Positions 48,973 to 60,076 of a DNA stretch of 64,000 nt are shown piece after piece. Where the stretch lies: the NCBI GenBank assembly GCA_033675265.1, contig JAUJYZ010001013.1:1-64000 (forward strand), given 5' to 3'. Under the pieces are notes generated by a model that had not been told where the DNA came from, did no database searches, and saw only the letters and a program-made list of their open reading frames with translations. This DNA is from Actinostola sp. cb2023 (lineage: Eukaryota; Cnidaria; Anthozoa; Actiniaria; Actinostolidae). The translations under genes and the position numbers were made by a program. How positions within the stretch are numbered: the stretch's first letter is position 1; every line of letters begins with the position of its first letter.

Positions 48973-51900
48973 AATCTGAGAACAATAGAGTCACCCCCTC
49001 CCTCCTATTCAAACCGCCCCAATAGTCCCACGGGAGATGACTTAATGATATACAAGACTATATAACAAGAGTCCTGTAATTAACATATTGTAGTTGACCA
49101 AACCAGCGGGACGAACAACATCTAACCTTTTACCTTCCGCAATATGCTCACTCCTGGCCGTCCAATCGTCAACCATGCGGTTGCAAAGTCATGACTCGTT
49201 TTACGGTAGTATATCTTGTTTGGGCCGTACGTTCGTCCGAAATTTAATGGTTTAAAGTTCTTCTATTTTGTGTCAATTCACAGGAGCTTTGCTGTTGTTT
49301 CACTCATTTCGTACGACGTTGGCAACTGTACCGCCACCAGCCGCCCTTACTACTTTTATGTTTCGATACTCGCTTTACTTTTCTCAGCATAGCCACACGG
49401 TACAGTTACAAGCCCTTCCTGACTACTCTACATGCTACCTTTTCGCTTGTTTAATCGTGTTCTTCGCTTTAGCAACTAGTGCACGTGTCAGGATAGAATT
49501 TGTGTGCTTCGGGAAGACGTAGACGTAGGTCAGTGTCCCTTACTATGTGCGCGGCTATTAGGGTTTTATGGCATCGGTATTATTCGTGCTTTTCATCCAG
49601 CAGTTCCAGTAGTGGTTGCTATTCTATCGTTAGTTTGTATTCGGTCCGCTAATTAGTCGTTTTATTGCACGGGTATTCTTGCCCTTCGCTCGTTTTAGGG
49701 TTTTGCCTTCTTGGCAGGACCGGCACTGAGGTTTCTCTTCGGTCTTTAGTCAGTCTTGTCGGATGTGCTCGGTCAGCTTTCTATAGCAGTCTCGGTTTTG
49801 GCTTATCACACGGTAATATATTCTTAGCAGGTTTCCGACTTCAGGACTTATATGTAGGTGTTTTATCTCCTCTGGTAATGTTTCTTCGAATTTGCATATA
49901 GGTATGTCGTATTTTCGTGGCATGTCACCTCTATGCATCGCCGGTTAGTTCAATTTTTAGTCAGTATCATGTTGGAGCCTGTTTCGCAAGGGTTAACATC
50001 GGTGTACAGGCAGAATGTAGGGGGAAAGGCTGCAGGAAAGACACCTCAGAGATGCTGGATTTCGAATCGCAGTCTACACGGACAGCTTCGCAGGACGCTT
50101 ACTGTTTTCTCACTCCGTCCAACGTGAGCCATGTGTTGGCCAAGTACCGACAGGTATATCTTGATTTGGACAGCTCGGGGGAAAGTTAATGGTTAATATT
50201 GTTTTATTTTTCGTGTCAGGTTGCAGGAACTCTGGCCGTCCAACGTGAACGTTAACCATGTGCTTACCTAGGACTAGCTTCGCCCGGCGCGGTAGTATAC
50301 TACAGTGTGGGACCACTCGGGCGAAATTTAATACCGTTCAAATTTATATATTTTCGTATCAGGTTGTAGTATAGGAAGCTTTCTTGTTGTCATCGTGCCA
50401 GTTCATCGACTGGTTGCTCACTCCTGGCCGTCCAACGTGAACCAATATTAATGTGCTTACCAAGTACTATAGAGCCTTACGGTAGTATGTCTTGCATGTG
50501 TTGGTCCTCTCGGGCGAAAAATGGTTAACATTGTTCTATTTTCGTGTCAGGTTTGCTGGAACTCTTTGTCCGTAGCACTCCTGGTCGTCCAACGTCAACC
50601 ATGTGCTTGGAAATTTATTTAAATTGGGCCTCTCGGGCCGGGCACAGATACTGAACTGGGTTCAGGTGCCGTTAGTGGTGTGTTTGGCGAATAGCTGGCA
50701 GTCGGTGCTCAGCCAAATTATTTAGTTTGGGCCTCTCGGGCCAGGCACAGATACTGAACTGGGTTCAGGTGCCGTTAGGTGTGTTTGGCGTATAGCTGGC
50801 AGTCGGTGCTCAGCCAAATTATTTAGTTTGGGCCTCTCGGGCCGGGCACAGATGCTGAACTGGGTTCAGGCCGGTGCCGTTAGGTGTGTTTGGCGTATAG
50901 CTGGCAGTCGGTGCTCAGCCAAATTATTTAGTTTGGGCCTCTCGGGCCAGGCACAGATACTGAACTGGGTTCAGGTGCCGTTAGGCGTGTTTGGCGTATA
51001 GCTGGCAGTCGGTGCTCAGCCAAATTATTTAGTTTGGGCCTCTCGGGCCGGGCACAGATACTGAACTGGGTTCAGGTGCCGTTAGGTGTGTTTGGCGTAT
51101 AGCTGGCAGTCGGTGCTCAGCCAAATTATTTAGTTTGGGCCTCTCGGGCAGGCACAGATAATGAACTGGGTTCAGGTGCCGTTAGGTGTGTTTGGCGTAT
51201 AGCTGGCAGTCGGTGCTCAGCCAAATTATTTAGTTTGGGCCTCTCGGGCCGGGCACAGATATTGAACTGGGTTCAGGTGCCGTTAGGTGTGTTTGGCGTA
51301 TAGCTGGCAGTCGGTGCTCAGCCAAATTATTTAGTTTGGGCCTCTCGGGCCAGGCACAGATAATGAACTTGGTTCAGGTGCCGTTAGGTGTGTTTGGCGT
51401 ATAGCTGGCAGTCGGTGCTCAGCCAAATTTATTTAGTTTGGGCCTCTCGGGCCGGGCACAGATACTGAACTGGGTTCAGGTGCCGTTAGTGGTGTGTTTG
51501 GCGTATAGCTGGCAGTCGGCGCTCGGCCAAATTTATTTAGTTTGGGCCTCTCGGGCCGGGCACAGATACTGAACTGGGTTCAGGTGCCGTTAGTGGTTTG
51601 TTTGGCGTATAGCTGGCATTCGGTGTTCAGCCAAATCTATTTTAAGTTGGGCCTTTCGGGCCGGGCACAGATACCAGCTAGTGTTGTTTGGCGGTAGCTG
51701 AATTGAATTGTCTAGGTGAACGCCACGGGCTAATTTCGTGTGTTCAGTTGGTGGCTTTGTTCAATTCCGCGAATTCCTTTGGCCCGGTTTGACGCACTTG
51801 TGAGTTTTGGAGGTGCGAAATCTCTCGCACGTGTTGATAGGTGTGACCAGCTCGCACTCGAGAATATTTGGCCGGGGACTTGCCGGAATGTGCCTTTTGT

Positions 51901-52679
51901 TATGCTGTGGTGTGGTCCTTTGTTGGTTAACATGCCCGGGGCTATCTAAAGCCCTTTGTGCCCGATCCTTGCGATTGCGCCGTGGACTGTTAACCACCAT
52001 TGGCCCCTCCCTCAGTATTTGGAAACACGAGTCACTGAAAGCTGGCTGGCACGTTACCGAATGCGTGTATAAGGTGTCACAATATGCCCCATATATATGA
52101 AATAAGGAAAGGGAACTAAGTGAATTAAAGGAAATCAAAGAAATAGAAGAGTGAAAAGATGATAAGTACACGAAAAAGAGAGACGAGAAAGAAACCAGCC
52201 AGTTTGACCGTAAGATTAGATGTGAAGGGAGGGACCAATGGTGGTCAGAAGTAACGGCATGCAAATAATGGATGACCTTGGATCAAGTGGTAAAACAAAA
52301 AACCTGAATTAACAAATCAGTCTTGGAAGAAGGATTTTTGAGTAGTGGGGGAGGGAGATGCGAAAGAAGGGATTGGAATAAGGATTGGAAATAAGGATTG
52401 GGTGTGAGGATTGGGAGTAAGGGATAGAGATTGAGAAATAAGGATTGCAAATAAGGATTGGGTGTGAGGATTGGGAGTAAGGGATAAAGGTTGAGGTTTG
52501 GGGGAATAATTTACTACGGAATCATGTTGGGGACGTGAATTGGAAAGAGAGAGCAGAACGTCGGAACGAACGGATCCATGGTAATTGTTCCAACCGCTGG
52601 AACAATGGATCTTAATTATTCCCATTCTTAATCATCGATCCGTGGGACAATGGCGGTTTGGATATACTACTGTTCAGTG
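48973..52679. mobile_element. large TIR element, copy B
   Basis: Same order as copy A: CAAACCGCC left end, GTCCCACGGGAGATGA block, CGTTGGCAACTGTACCGCCA block, ~101-bp array, CATGCCCGGGGCTATCTAAA block, GGAAATAAGGATTGGGTG repeats, and a right TIR (TTGTTCCAACCGCTGGAACA ... GGCGGTTTGGATATACTACT) ending CAGTG. It lacks A's 1.8-kb insert and inverted duplication. The left terminus carries an extra CACCCCCTCCCTCCT not in A. No transposase is recognised in either copy. Confidence 0.65.
50600..51690. repeat. ~101-bp tandem array in copy B
   Basis: About eleven units homologous to the array in copy A but more uniform (GGTGCTCAGCCAAATTATTT variant), mostly 101 bp, so the frame drifts and no long open frame forms. 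Confidence 0.9.
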
Positions 52680-54240
52680 TCGATGCCTTACAAAATTATT
52701 ATTGTAAAGTGAGGAGAGTAATAAAGACTGTTTATGCCCTGGAGAAAAGTAGATGAAATTGCTCAAGTTAACAATGAAAGCGAATCAATTAACAATTATT
52801 GGATGAGGTAAATATCTATAGGAGACTAAAGAAAACTATAAACTGCTGCGTTTAGATTGGTTTTTAACCGAATTTCTTGCGTTTAAAAAAAAAATCTTTG
52901 AGCACACCACAGGCTTTCATTTTCATTTTCATTTTCACTTTCATTTTCATTTCAATTATATATTTTTTAATTTCCTATTTCTAGATTTCTGTTTGCAATG
53001 GAACTCAGACCATAGATAGGTCTATTGATGCAATAGTTTCAGGTTTTCACAAATTGAGTGAGGTCAGTGAGAAAATCGACTTTGAATGTCTTCCTTTTTG
53101 GCGGGTTACCTGTGGTTTCGTACACCACAGGAAGCCCAAAATCCGAAGACAAAATCATAACATAACAAATATTCACAAAATCGAAAATTTTCAAAGCTTT
53201 AAATTCGCGAAAATGAAGGCTGAAATAAAGTGACTTTTTATTAATTCAGTGTTTCAGAGGATAAATGAAGTCCAAGGTTTTGGGTTTTTATTATTGTTAT
53301 GATATTTAGTCGCTAACTGCAAGGTTGAACACCGTTTTTGTATACGGGAAAAACAAACGCGAAATACGTAAAGAAACTAGGTTGAAACTCAAAAGGATTG
53401 ATAAATAGAACAGAGGTAATGGTCTATCTGGGGCTGAAGTTCAACTACTTGTGAATACGGGGAACTATTTTCGTGTTCAGTTTCCTGTACTACAAGAGGA
53501 GGAAAATATATATTTTCTCGTACGATAGGCTTCGCCGAAAAATAAAATGCCGGGAGAACGAAACGACTGGAGCTTAAATTATCTTCATTTTTAAGTTTTC
53601 TGATTGTTGAATTACTCAAACAAAACTTGGTTTACAAAGGTAAAGGGCAAAAGTTTATAACTTACGTGAAAAAAACCCAGCAAGGGCAACTTCAACCTCC
53701 CAGTTGAACTCTTAACTTTCTGTTTCAAAATTCCCGCCGAAAATAGATTTGCTCGACGCGTCTGCACCGAATTTGGTTGCTCTGCTACGTCATAGTGCAT
53801 ACATCACTGTTTCACAAAGCTCTAATTAAAACAATTGGAGTTACCCCCTCCCTCCTGGTCGCTTGTGATTTGTTGACAAATGATACGAATGGTTCAGTAA
53901 CGAGTCGCAGCCAAGGAAAGTTTCTAAAACAGCAGGGTTTCGGGTTGCTATGCCTAACGTCACATAACACTGAAACTCATTTCGATAAGTGGATATGTCA
54001 ACAGTAGCTTGGAAATTAACGATTGTATGTCAGTATGTGCGTTTCTTCTGATGGACAGTTCAAAGCAAACGTCAAAGCATATATTTTGGCGCGAAATTAT
54101 AAATACGATTCCTTACAATCTATAAACCTCAAGCTTGTTTTGATGTCGCTTCGTCAACGAAGACTGCAGTAGACTGGCTCTACATTATGGACAAACAACT
54201 AATCAGACTACTGTGACTCAGTTAAGTATTTTTTGCAATT
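52680..54240. other. no gene supported; possible exons on minus strand
   Basis: Short ATTTTC repeats lie at 52,917-52,950. Minus-strand frames at 53,800-53,666 (ending CAC|GTAAGT) and 53,616-53,389 look moderately coding (motif RFVLPAFYFSAKP), but the implied intron is only about 50 bp, so no gene is called. Confidence 0.3.
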
Positions 54241-54425
54241 CATTTCTCTAGTTGGTTCATCCAGCGAGAAGACCTGGCGCTTTATGTGCTGAGCGCTTCG
54301 GAGAAATAGTCGAGTGATGTATGTGGTAATATATTTCTCTAGTTGGTTCATCCAGCGAGATCAGTCCTGGCGCTTTATTTGCCTGAGCGATTCGTAAAAA
54401 TAGTCGAGTGATGTATGTGGTAATA
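54241..54425. repeat. ~91-bp tandem duplication
   Basis: ATTTCTCTAGTTGGTTCATC ... CTGGCGCTTTAT ... ATAGTCGAGTGATGTATGTG occurs twice in a row, ending 190 bp before the palindromic element. Confidence 0.85.
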
Positions 54426-54613
54426 CATGCGCATATAGAGTTTTTTCGACCCAGCGGGAATGTACGTACAGTTGCTAACCACGCATTATTAGTCCCTCAG
54501 CGGGAACTCAACGGGATAGTCGTTCTCTAATTTCGATCTTGGTCATGAGCCTTTGCAAATCACAGTTCGCGGGCTTTCTCTACACGTTAACACATCACTC
54601 AGTAAAATCGGTC

Positions 54614-54783
54614 AGTAGTATAGTAGGGACAGGCTGATCCGAGTGGGGAGCCAAAATGGGGAGCCAAAATGGGGAGCCAAAATGGGGAGCCAAAATAATG
54701 AGCTGCATTAATTAAAAAGGGGGTGTGGCAGGTTTGTTATTGTTATGATCAACCTTCTATTGTGTTGCTTTGGTGTCTATTGT
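54614..54783 (+). repeat. left terminal inverted repeat
   Basis: 170 bp, with four copies of GGGGAGCCAAAAT followed by ATAATGAGCTGCATTAATTA. Homology to the right TIR stops abruptly at GTCTATTGT. Confidence 0.85.
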
Positions 54784-54863
54784 TCATTGAAGCGCATAAA
54801 TAACAAGATATCAAACCCTAGATTTTTATGTGAGAAACTCTGTTTACAATCTACAAAACGAAG

Positions 54864-55443
54864 ATGGCAAGCAACACAAAATTCAATTGCCTGTGTGGAG
54901 TTACCGCCAAATCATCCAAAGGAAAGAATGATGATGTTTGGTTTCGTTGTGGTAAAGCAGTAGACCACAAGAACGAACGACAGAAACAACTTCATCTTCA
55001 AGACTTGGGATGTAATCTCCGAATGAACCAACAAATGATCGAAGAATTAAACATTGATGGTTTCCAGTTCAAGAAACATACACCAAAATGCACTTATCAC
55101 AATTTGTATGCTAAACTCCTTCGAGTCAACAATCCAGAGAAACCTAGCTATGGAAAATGGTTTTACGTTTGCAACGCACAATCTCCAGATGCCGCTTGCA
55201 GCTATTTTACATGGTTTTGAGCAGGAAGAAGAAGAAGAAGAAATAGATCAGGAAGAAGATGAGGAAGAGGAAGAGGTAGCACAACCCCCACCAGCCAAGA
55301 AAATCAAGGCTACATCTAACCAAAAGAAAAACATTGAAGAAGAACAGCCAAAGCCAAAAAAACAATGCATTGAATCCCAAAGCAAGAAAGCGTTACCCAA
55401 GAAAAAACTTTTCAAACCAAAACAGAAAAAATCTCAATCGTAA
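54864..55443 (+). CDS. GRF-type zinc-finger protein with acidic tail, in two frames
   Basis: Frame one (54864-55220, 118 aa) starts at AAGATGGCA and carries N-terminal CLCG, then CTYHN, GKWFYVC and CSYFTW, the C/H...C...C and aromatic pattern of GRF zinc fingers, which bind single-stranded nucleic acid in known proteins. It stops at TGA directly after the finger. Frame +1 continues without gap into a Glu-rich stretch, PPPAKKIKA and a Lys-rich end to 55,443. Together they look like one protein whose join is TGG TTT TGA GCA: either a one-base insertion or a +1 shift at TTT-TGA. It has no counterpart in the right arm. Role in the element is unknown. Confidence 0.65.
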
Positions 55444-55617
55444 ACAAGAAAACACAAGAATTACTTGGATGTAAGTTTGATGTATACATAAGTTTATATT
55501 TTTAAAAACTTGTTATAAGATTTTGCTTGTTTGAAGTTTTCAATAAATCATATTTATTCGATTTTGTGTTTAACCTTTGTTAATAAAACGACGCTAATTA
55601 ATAATTCAAATCTTTTG

Positions 55618-56025
55618 AATGGCTTTGTTCAACCAAGCAAGCATCCCAAAATGGATCTGGAAACCTTGGACCGTTATTATGATGATGCAGTCCAAGAAAT
55701 GGATTATCAAGAAGTATGGGAAACGGCATGCGATGTTTGTCATTTCATGAACATTAAACTCCACGATTCTTGGAAAAACTATCTACCAGAACTACCAAAA
55801 GTCGCAAGAACAACGATCCACCTGGCCCTCATTGAACTCGAAAAGTATCCTCGAAGCTCACCTCTCACATGTGTAGTGAGTTCTATTCTCTACTATGGAC
55901 ATATGAACTTGTATTATAAAGCTTATCCTTACCCAGGTTCTATTCATTTTAACTTTGTAAAAGAAGCAGAAAAAGAAGAAGAAGAACTAAATCAATTTTC
56001 TGTACCAGAAAATTGGGAGGAATAA
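55618..56025 (+). pseudogene. 5'-truncated left copy of the 183-aa protein gene
   Basis: From GGCTTTGTTCAACCAAGCAA onward it matches the right-arm gene (61,557-61,150), differing in at least one residue (Asn for Ser in DSWKNYLPEL). About the first 48 residues are missing because the GRF segment replaces them. An ATG remains at PKMDLETLDRYY, so a 124-residue product is possible, but no promoter is evident. Confidence 0.7.
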
Positions 56026-56527
56026 ATCCCAAAGCAAGAAAACTGTACCCAAGAAAATATGTTTTCAAACCAAATCACAATCCTAATCAAGAAAACCTAT
56101 CTAAATAACTCTTACATTTGCTATTTGTTCAACTTGATCAAATTGAATGTAAATATTCAGTATACTGATTTTGTAATAAAATTCATTATACACCTAAACG
56201 ACTTTAACTTGTTGTGAATATTATAGTAATTCGTTAGTTTAAGAGCAAGCGTTATTCTTTCACAAACTTTGGTAATTGTTTGGAACTGTTTTCCGTTATT
56301 GTTTAAAAATACATTGATTTCAAAAGGATGCGCGCAATTTGAATAATTAGTCACAGTTCTCCTGAATTCACTATACCATAGCTCAAGCAATATAAAAAAC
56401 ATGCGATTAGATATATTTGTGGGAATATTTCCCATGCTATGAGGTCGGATTTGACAATAAAAACATTGACAAAATGTTGGTTTTCAACAAGAAGTTTATT
56501 CAACAGTATTGCAAAGTCATAGTTTAT

Positions 56528-57008
56528 TTACTTGTACACAGGATAATGGTTCGTATTGTGTTCTAGAATAGGCTGTTTGTAGAAGAGTTTATTCAGCAAG
56601 TACTTTCGTTGATTTATAGCTGCCTCAGTTGCTTCTTCCCATCCAAAGCCTTCTGTGTCCATAAGACTTTGTTTTGTCGCCATTACTTTTCGATATTCAA
56701 CATTTTTCTTTAATCCATGCATCCATTTGAGATACTCAAATAAAAAACAGCTCGTAGCTGGCTTTGATTTTAGCAGTCTCTGCCTTTTCGCCAGCTTGTT
56801 CATAATTATCAACTAACTGTTGCCATTTGTTCTCATGGCGTTGTATTGCTTCTATCTGAATCCGTTGCCACACACTTTCTTCATCTCCATCATGACTGTC
56901 GTTTGAAGACTCCGATGTTGTTGTGTCCTGAGACTGACTTCCAACTGAACCTTCACTTCCCTGAGTACTATCTAAACTGGATTCTTCATCCTGGTAATGA
57001 GCGGACAT
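56528..57008 (-). pseudogene. left copy of the acidic/Ser-rich protein gene, broken by 31-bp deletion
   Basis: Starts MSAHYQDEESSLDSTQGSEG and matches the right copy up to KIKAS. A 31-bp segment (TAACGACTTGGTACCGACAT...) is deleted, shifting frame; the downstream frame resumes at FEYLKWMHGLKK to the normal end. Promoter and start context are intact. Confidence 0.8.
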
Positions 57009-57078
57009 GGTGGCTGTGTTAGTTCTCTCTTCCTTTCTCCTCTTGACTCAAATGAACTAGTTTTTTATAGCGGCTCCT

Positions 57079-57091
57079 TATATATATATAC
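57079..57091 (-). promoter_or_regulatory. TATA promoter of the broken left gene
   Basis: TATATATATATAAGGAGCCG on the minus strand about 70 bp before the ATG, preceded by GGTGACCACGCCTGTGTTAA. Confidence 0.6.
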
Positions 57092-57183
57092 ACATTTAAC
57101 ACAGGCGTGGTCACCAAGCAAATGAACCTCATTCACCATGATAATTAAGCCCCACTCCAACTGGTGCTCCATGCATACATGCT

Positions 57184-57591
57184 TTACTTGGTTTTATGGT
57201 AGATGCAATTACACAGAAAAAAGTTGCCTTGACAGTGCGGACATATTGGTTTTGGATATCGTTTGTAGCATTCAGGCAGTAGACAATCTACGACTTCAAA
57301 GCGTCTGGTAGTACAACGGCACGTTTCCTCTGTAGGATTAAGATCCATGAGACTGTAATGGTTACAATATCGATTGATAATCACAGCATATCCTTGTTTG
57401 AAATGAAATGTGGTTTCACAGTCACATTCTTTCTCCAGAACGATGGGGTCTTCACCAGTGTCAGCACGTTTTTTCAAATCAACCAAAAATCGTTTCATTT
57501 CAGCAAAGGTGCGACCGCACACCTGACAGTGATTCATTCGCGAGCAGGATTGAAGAAGTTCCTTCATACAGCATGTTTTCTTTCGATCCAT
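57184..57591 (-). CDS. 16-cysteine protein, left copy
   Basis: 135 residues, MDRKKTCCMKELLQ..., with CQVCGRTF, ECDCE, TCRC and a C-terminal CPHCQGNFFLCNC that looks like a zinc-ribbon half. It differs from the right copy at two residues (Gln/Arg and Arg/His). No signal peptide or membrane segment, so a cytoplasmic or nuclear zinc-binding protein is likely. Family not recognised. Confidence 0.7.
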   Translation of the reverse strand: MDRKKTCCMKELLQSCSRMNHCQVCGRTFAEMKRFLVDLKKRADTGEDPIVLEKECDCETTFHFKQGYAVIINRYCNHYSLMDLNPTEETCRCTTRRFEVVDCLLPECYKRYPKPICPHCQGNFFLCNCIYHKTK

Positions 57592-57681
57592 ATTGTAATA
57601 ACGGATATGGTGGCCTTGTCAGTTTCCTCCCTCTCTCCTCTTGACTGTCAAATCAAAATAACTAGTTTGATTGTGGCTCCC

Positions 57682-57693
57682 TATATATATATA
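57682..57693 (-). promoter_or_regulatory. TATA promoter of the left 16-Cys gene
   Basis: TATATATATATAGGGAGCCA on the minus strand about 95 bp before the ATG, preceded by the same GGTGACCACGCCTGTGTTAA box. Confidence 0.6.
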
Positions 57694-58035
57694 CACTTAA
57701 CACAGGCGTGGTCACCGAAGCAAACGAACATCATTTACCATGGTGAATAAGCCCCAAGCCTAGCTCAACTGGTGCTCCAAGTATCTATTCATCCACCCAT
57801 GCATGCATGTTTACGTGGTTTTATGGTAGATACAATTACTCAAATGAACGTTTTCTTGACACATTATTTCATCGTTTTTGGTCTACTTCATTGGTTAGCC
57901 ATTTTGCGCCGACTTTATATCCGATTCTTAATTATTATTTTTTCTCTCTCATTTTAAAACTATTAAATTGTGGGATTGTATATATTTATTAATCCAAATC
58001 GTGATCTCTCAAGTAAGTATAAAACTTGCTTTACT

Positions 58036-58332
58036 CATATCAAGAAATCTGTGCTTTTTTCGTAGACCAGCTACGGGGACTGGGCACGAGTTTACCGGTC
58101 CCCCTGTGTTAGGTTTCCCAGTCTTTTTGGCCGTGTTACAAAATGGAGGACAATGTTTACATTCATTTACTCGATTTGCTGTAAGTTTGGATGGATTTTT
58201 CGATAAAAATCGTACTTTTAAGCGAAAAATATTTACAGGGTTTCCAAATATGGTAAGTACAATGCCCAAATATGGACATAGGAAAGCTGGCCGAGCAACA
58301 GCACACTTTAATGGGGGATTTCTTGATATGAT
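58036..58332. mobile_element. 294-bp insert in the left arm only
   Basis: CATATCAAGAAATC at 58,036-58,049 is exactly mirrored at 58,317-58,330. The right arm reads straight across (TTACTCAT then CGGAGAG), giving an empty site. Target duplication is short or ambiguous (AT or CAT). Inside, TTTACAGGGTTTCCAAATATG and GGTAAGTAC look exon-like, but no gene is supported. Confidence 0.7.
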
Positions 58333-58450
58333 CGGAGAGAAAGAAGGCCTTGTATGTCCCGTTTGTCTCCGTTTGACCTGATAGTCCTCGGTTTGTCCTT
58401 ATAGACCTTAGAATGTCCTTAGTGTCCTTAGTTTGACCTTTTTGTCCTTG

Positions 58451-58987
58451 TCGTGAACTTAACATTTTTATAAGCTGAAACTTTAGTTGAAAGGCCATCA
58501 CTTATGCTAAAGCTTCAAGCTGTTAACATGGTCAAGCGAGTGTGTCGAGATTGTCCGATTCCGAATTGTGGAGCAAAATACCTCGTGAAATTGTCCAATC
58601 ATCTCACGGATGTACATCAGTTGGACCACATTCAGCGGAGAAAGTATCTACAAGAGGCAAACTTCAACCCAAGGTAAAAGTGATCATCTATCATGACGCT
58701 GATAACACGAAAACGTCAAAGTCATGTACCACAAGTAAAACATCACCAACTCAGGAACAACAAACTCCAGACATCGTTTACCAATTATCAATACCACGAA
58801 ACACAACGGATTCATTGAAAACTCGAAGTGGAGGTATTAGGAATACAACCAAGATCAACAAACCTCGTAACCGATCAACGCATCCACTTTCTCATGAATG
58901 GCTCATTATGCCGTAATATCAGTTTTTTGTAATATCAGTATAATTGTTTAAAAAGTACAGTAATTGGACTCATCCAAGGACCACATC
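58451..58987. other. central spacer of the palindrome
   Basis: The only part of the element core without a mirror copy. Inverted homology ends at TTTTTGTCCTTG on the left and resumes at CAAGGACAAAAA on the right. Both arm edges consist of (T)GTCCTTA-type short repeats. Confidence 0.8.
58528..58916 (+). pseudogene. zinc-finger protein gene in the centre, frameshifted
   Basis: From ATG 58,528 the frame gives CRDCPIPNCGAKYLVKL then SNHLTDVH and a QRRKYLQEA stretch: a C2H2-like finger (C...C...H-x4-H) I recall, without a family name, from repeated cnidarian proteins. It stops at 58,677. The next frame (-1) takes over without loss at KLQPKVKVIIYHDADN and runs to 58,916 with a Thr/Ser-rich tail ending HEWLIMP. 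GGCAAAC at the join is not a canonical slip site, so a one-base deletion is more likely. Confidence 0.55.
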
Positions 58988-59224
58988 CAAGGACAAAAAG
59001 GTCAAACTAAGGACACTAAGGACATTCTAAGGTCTATAAGGACAAACCGAGGACTATCAGGTCAAACGGAGACAAACGGGACATACAAGGCCTTCTTTCT
59101 CTCCGATGAGTAAAGCAAGTTTTATACTTACTTGAGAGATCACGATTTGGATTAATAAATATATACAATCCCACAATTTAATAGTTTTAAAATGAGAGGG
59201 AAAAAAAAAACACAGAACAAATTA

Positions 59225-59350
59225 AGAATGATATAAAGTCGGCGCAAAATGGCTAACCAATGAAGTAGACCAAAAACGATGAAATAATGTGTCAAGAAAA
59301 CGTTCATTTGAGTAATTGTATCTACCATAAAACCACGTAAACATGCATGC
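59225..59350 (+). pseudogene. 3' remnant of an extra 16-Cys gene copy
   Basis: AATTGTATCTACCATAAAAC followed by CACGTAAAC matches the last codons of the intact gene (AATTGCATCTACCATAAAAC, then CAAGTAAAG at 59,941-59,968). Weaker similarity extends upstream (ATGTGTCAAGAAAACG vs CACTGTCAAGGCAACT). The left arm has the mirror image at about 57,830. Confidence 0.55.
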
Positions 59351-59456
59351 ATGGGTGGATGAATAGATACTTGGAGCACCAGTTGAGCTAGGCTTGGGGC
59401 TTATTCACCATGGTAAATGATGTTCGTTTGCTCGGTGACCACGCCTGTGTTAAGTG

Positions 59457-59468
59457 TATATATATATA
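59457..59468 (+). promoter_or_regulatory. TATA promoter of the right 16-Cys gene
   Basis: TATATATATATAGGGAGCCA about 95 bp before the ATG; upstream box GGTGACCACGCCTGTGTTAA. Confidence 0.65.
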
Positions 59469-59558
59469 GGGAGCCACAATCAAACTAGTTATTTTGATTT
59501 GACAGTCAAGAGGAGAGAGGGAGGAAACTGACAAGGCCACCATATCCGTTATTACAAT

Positions 59559-59966
59559 ATGGATCGAAAGAAAACATGCTGTATGAAGGAACTTCTTCGA
59601 TCCTGCTCGCGAATGAATCACTGTCAGGTGTGCGGTCGCACCTTTGCTGAAATGAAACGATTTTTGGTTGATTTGAAAAAACATGCTGACACTGGTGAAG
59701 ACCCCATCGTTCTGGAGAAAGAATGTGACTGTGAAACCACATTTCATTTCAAACAAGGATATGCTGTGATTATCAATCGATATTGTAACCATTACAGTCT
59801 CATGGATCTTAATCCTACAGAGGAAACGTGCCGCTGTACTACCAGACGCTTTGAAGTCGTAGATTGTCTACTGCCTGAATGCTACAAACGATATCCAAAA
59901 CCAATATGTCCGCACTGTCAAGGCAACTTTTTTCTGTGTAATTGCATCTACCATAAAACCAAGTAA
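59559..59966 (+). CDS. 16-cysteine protein, right copy
   Basis: 135 residues, intact, with 16 Cys arranged as CC, C-x2-C (CQVCG), C-x-C (ECDCE), single C, C-x-C (TCRC), C...C and the final CPHC...CNC. Conservation of all cysteines between mirror copies suggests a constrained metal-binding fold or recent duplication. No LxCxE-type motif or known enzyme signature. The promoter lies 95 bp upstream and the acidic/Ser-rich gene follows in the same direction 180 bp later. Function unknown. Confidence 0.75.
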   Translation: MDRKKTCCMKELLRSCSRMNHCQVCGRTFAEMKRFLVDLKKHADTGEDPIVLEKECDCETTFHFKQGYAVIINRYCNHYSLMDLNPTEETCRCTTRRFEVVDCLLPECYKRYPKPICPHCQGNFFLCNCIYHKTK

Positions 59967-60063
59967 AGCATGTATGCATGGAGCACCAGTTGGAGTGGGG
60001 CTTAATTATCATGGTGAATTAATGAGGTTCATTTGCTTGGTGACCACGCCTGTGTTAAATGTG

Positions 60064-60076
60064 TATATATATATAA
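60064..60076 (+). promoter_or_regulatory. TATA promoter of the acidic/Ser-rich gene
   Basis: TATATATATATAAGGAGCCG about 70 bp before the ATG. The region 59,980-60,086 is homologous to 59,373-59,478, so the two promoters derive from one duplicated unit. Confidence 0.65.

Noticed and set aside
53389..53800. Two-exon minus-strand gene
   Set aside because: Frames look plausible, but the implied intron is about 50 bp with a weak acceptor, and no start or promoter could be fixed.
57358..57750. 130-codon frame on the strand opposite the left 16-Cys gene (and its mirror at 59,388-59,792)
   Set aside because: Shadow of the 16-Cys coding sequence and promoter; the sense frame has the TATA box, start context and conserved cysteines.
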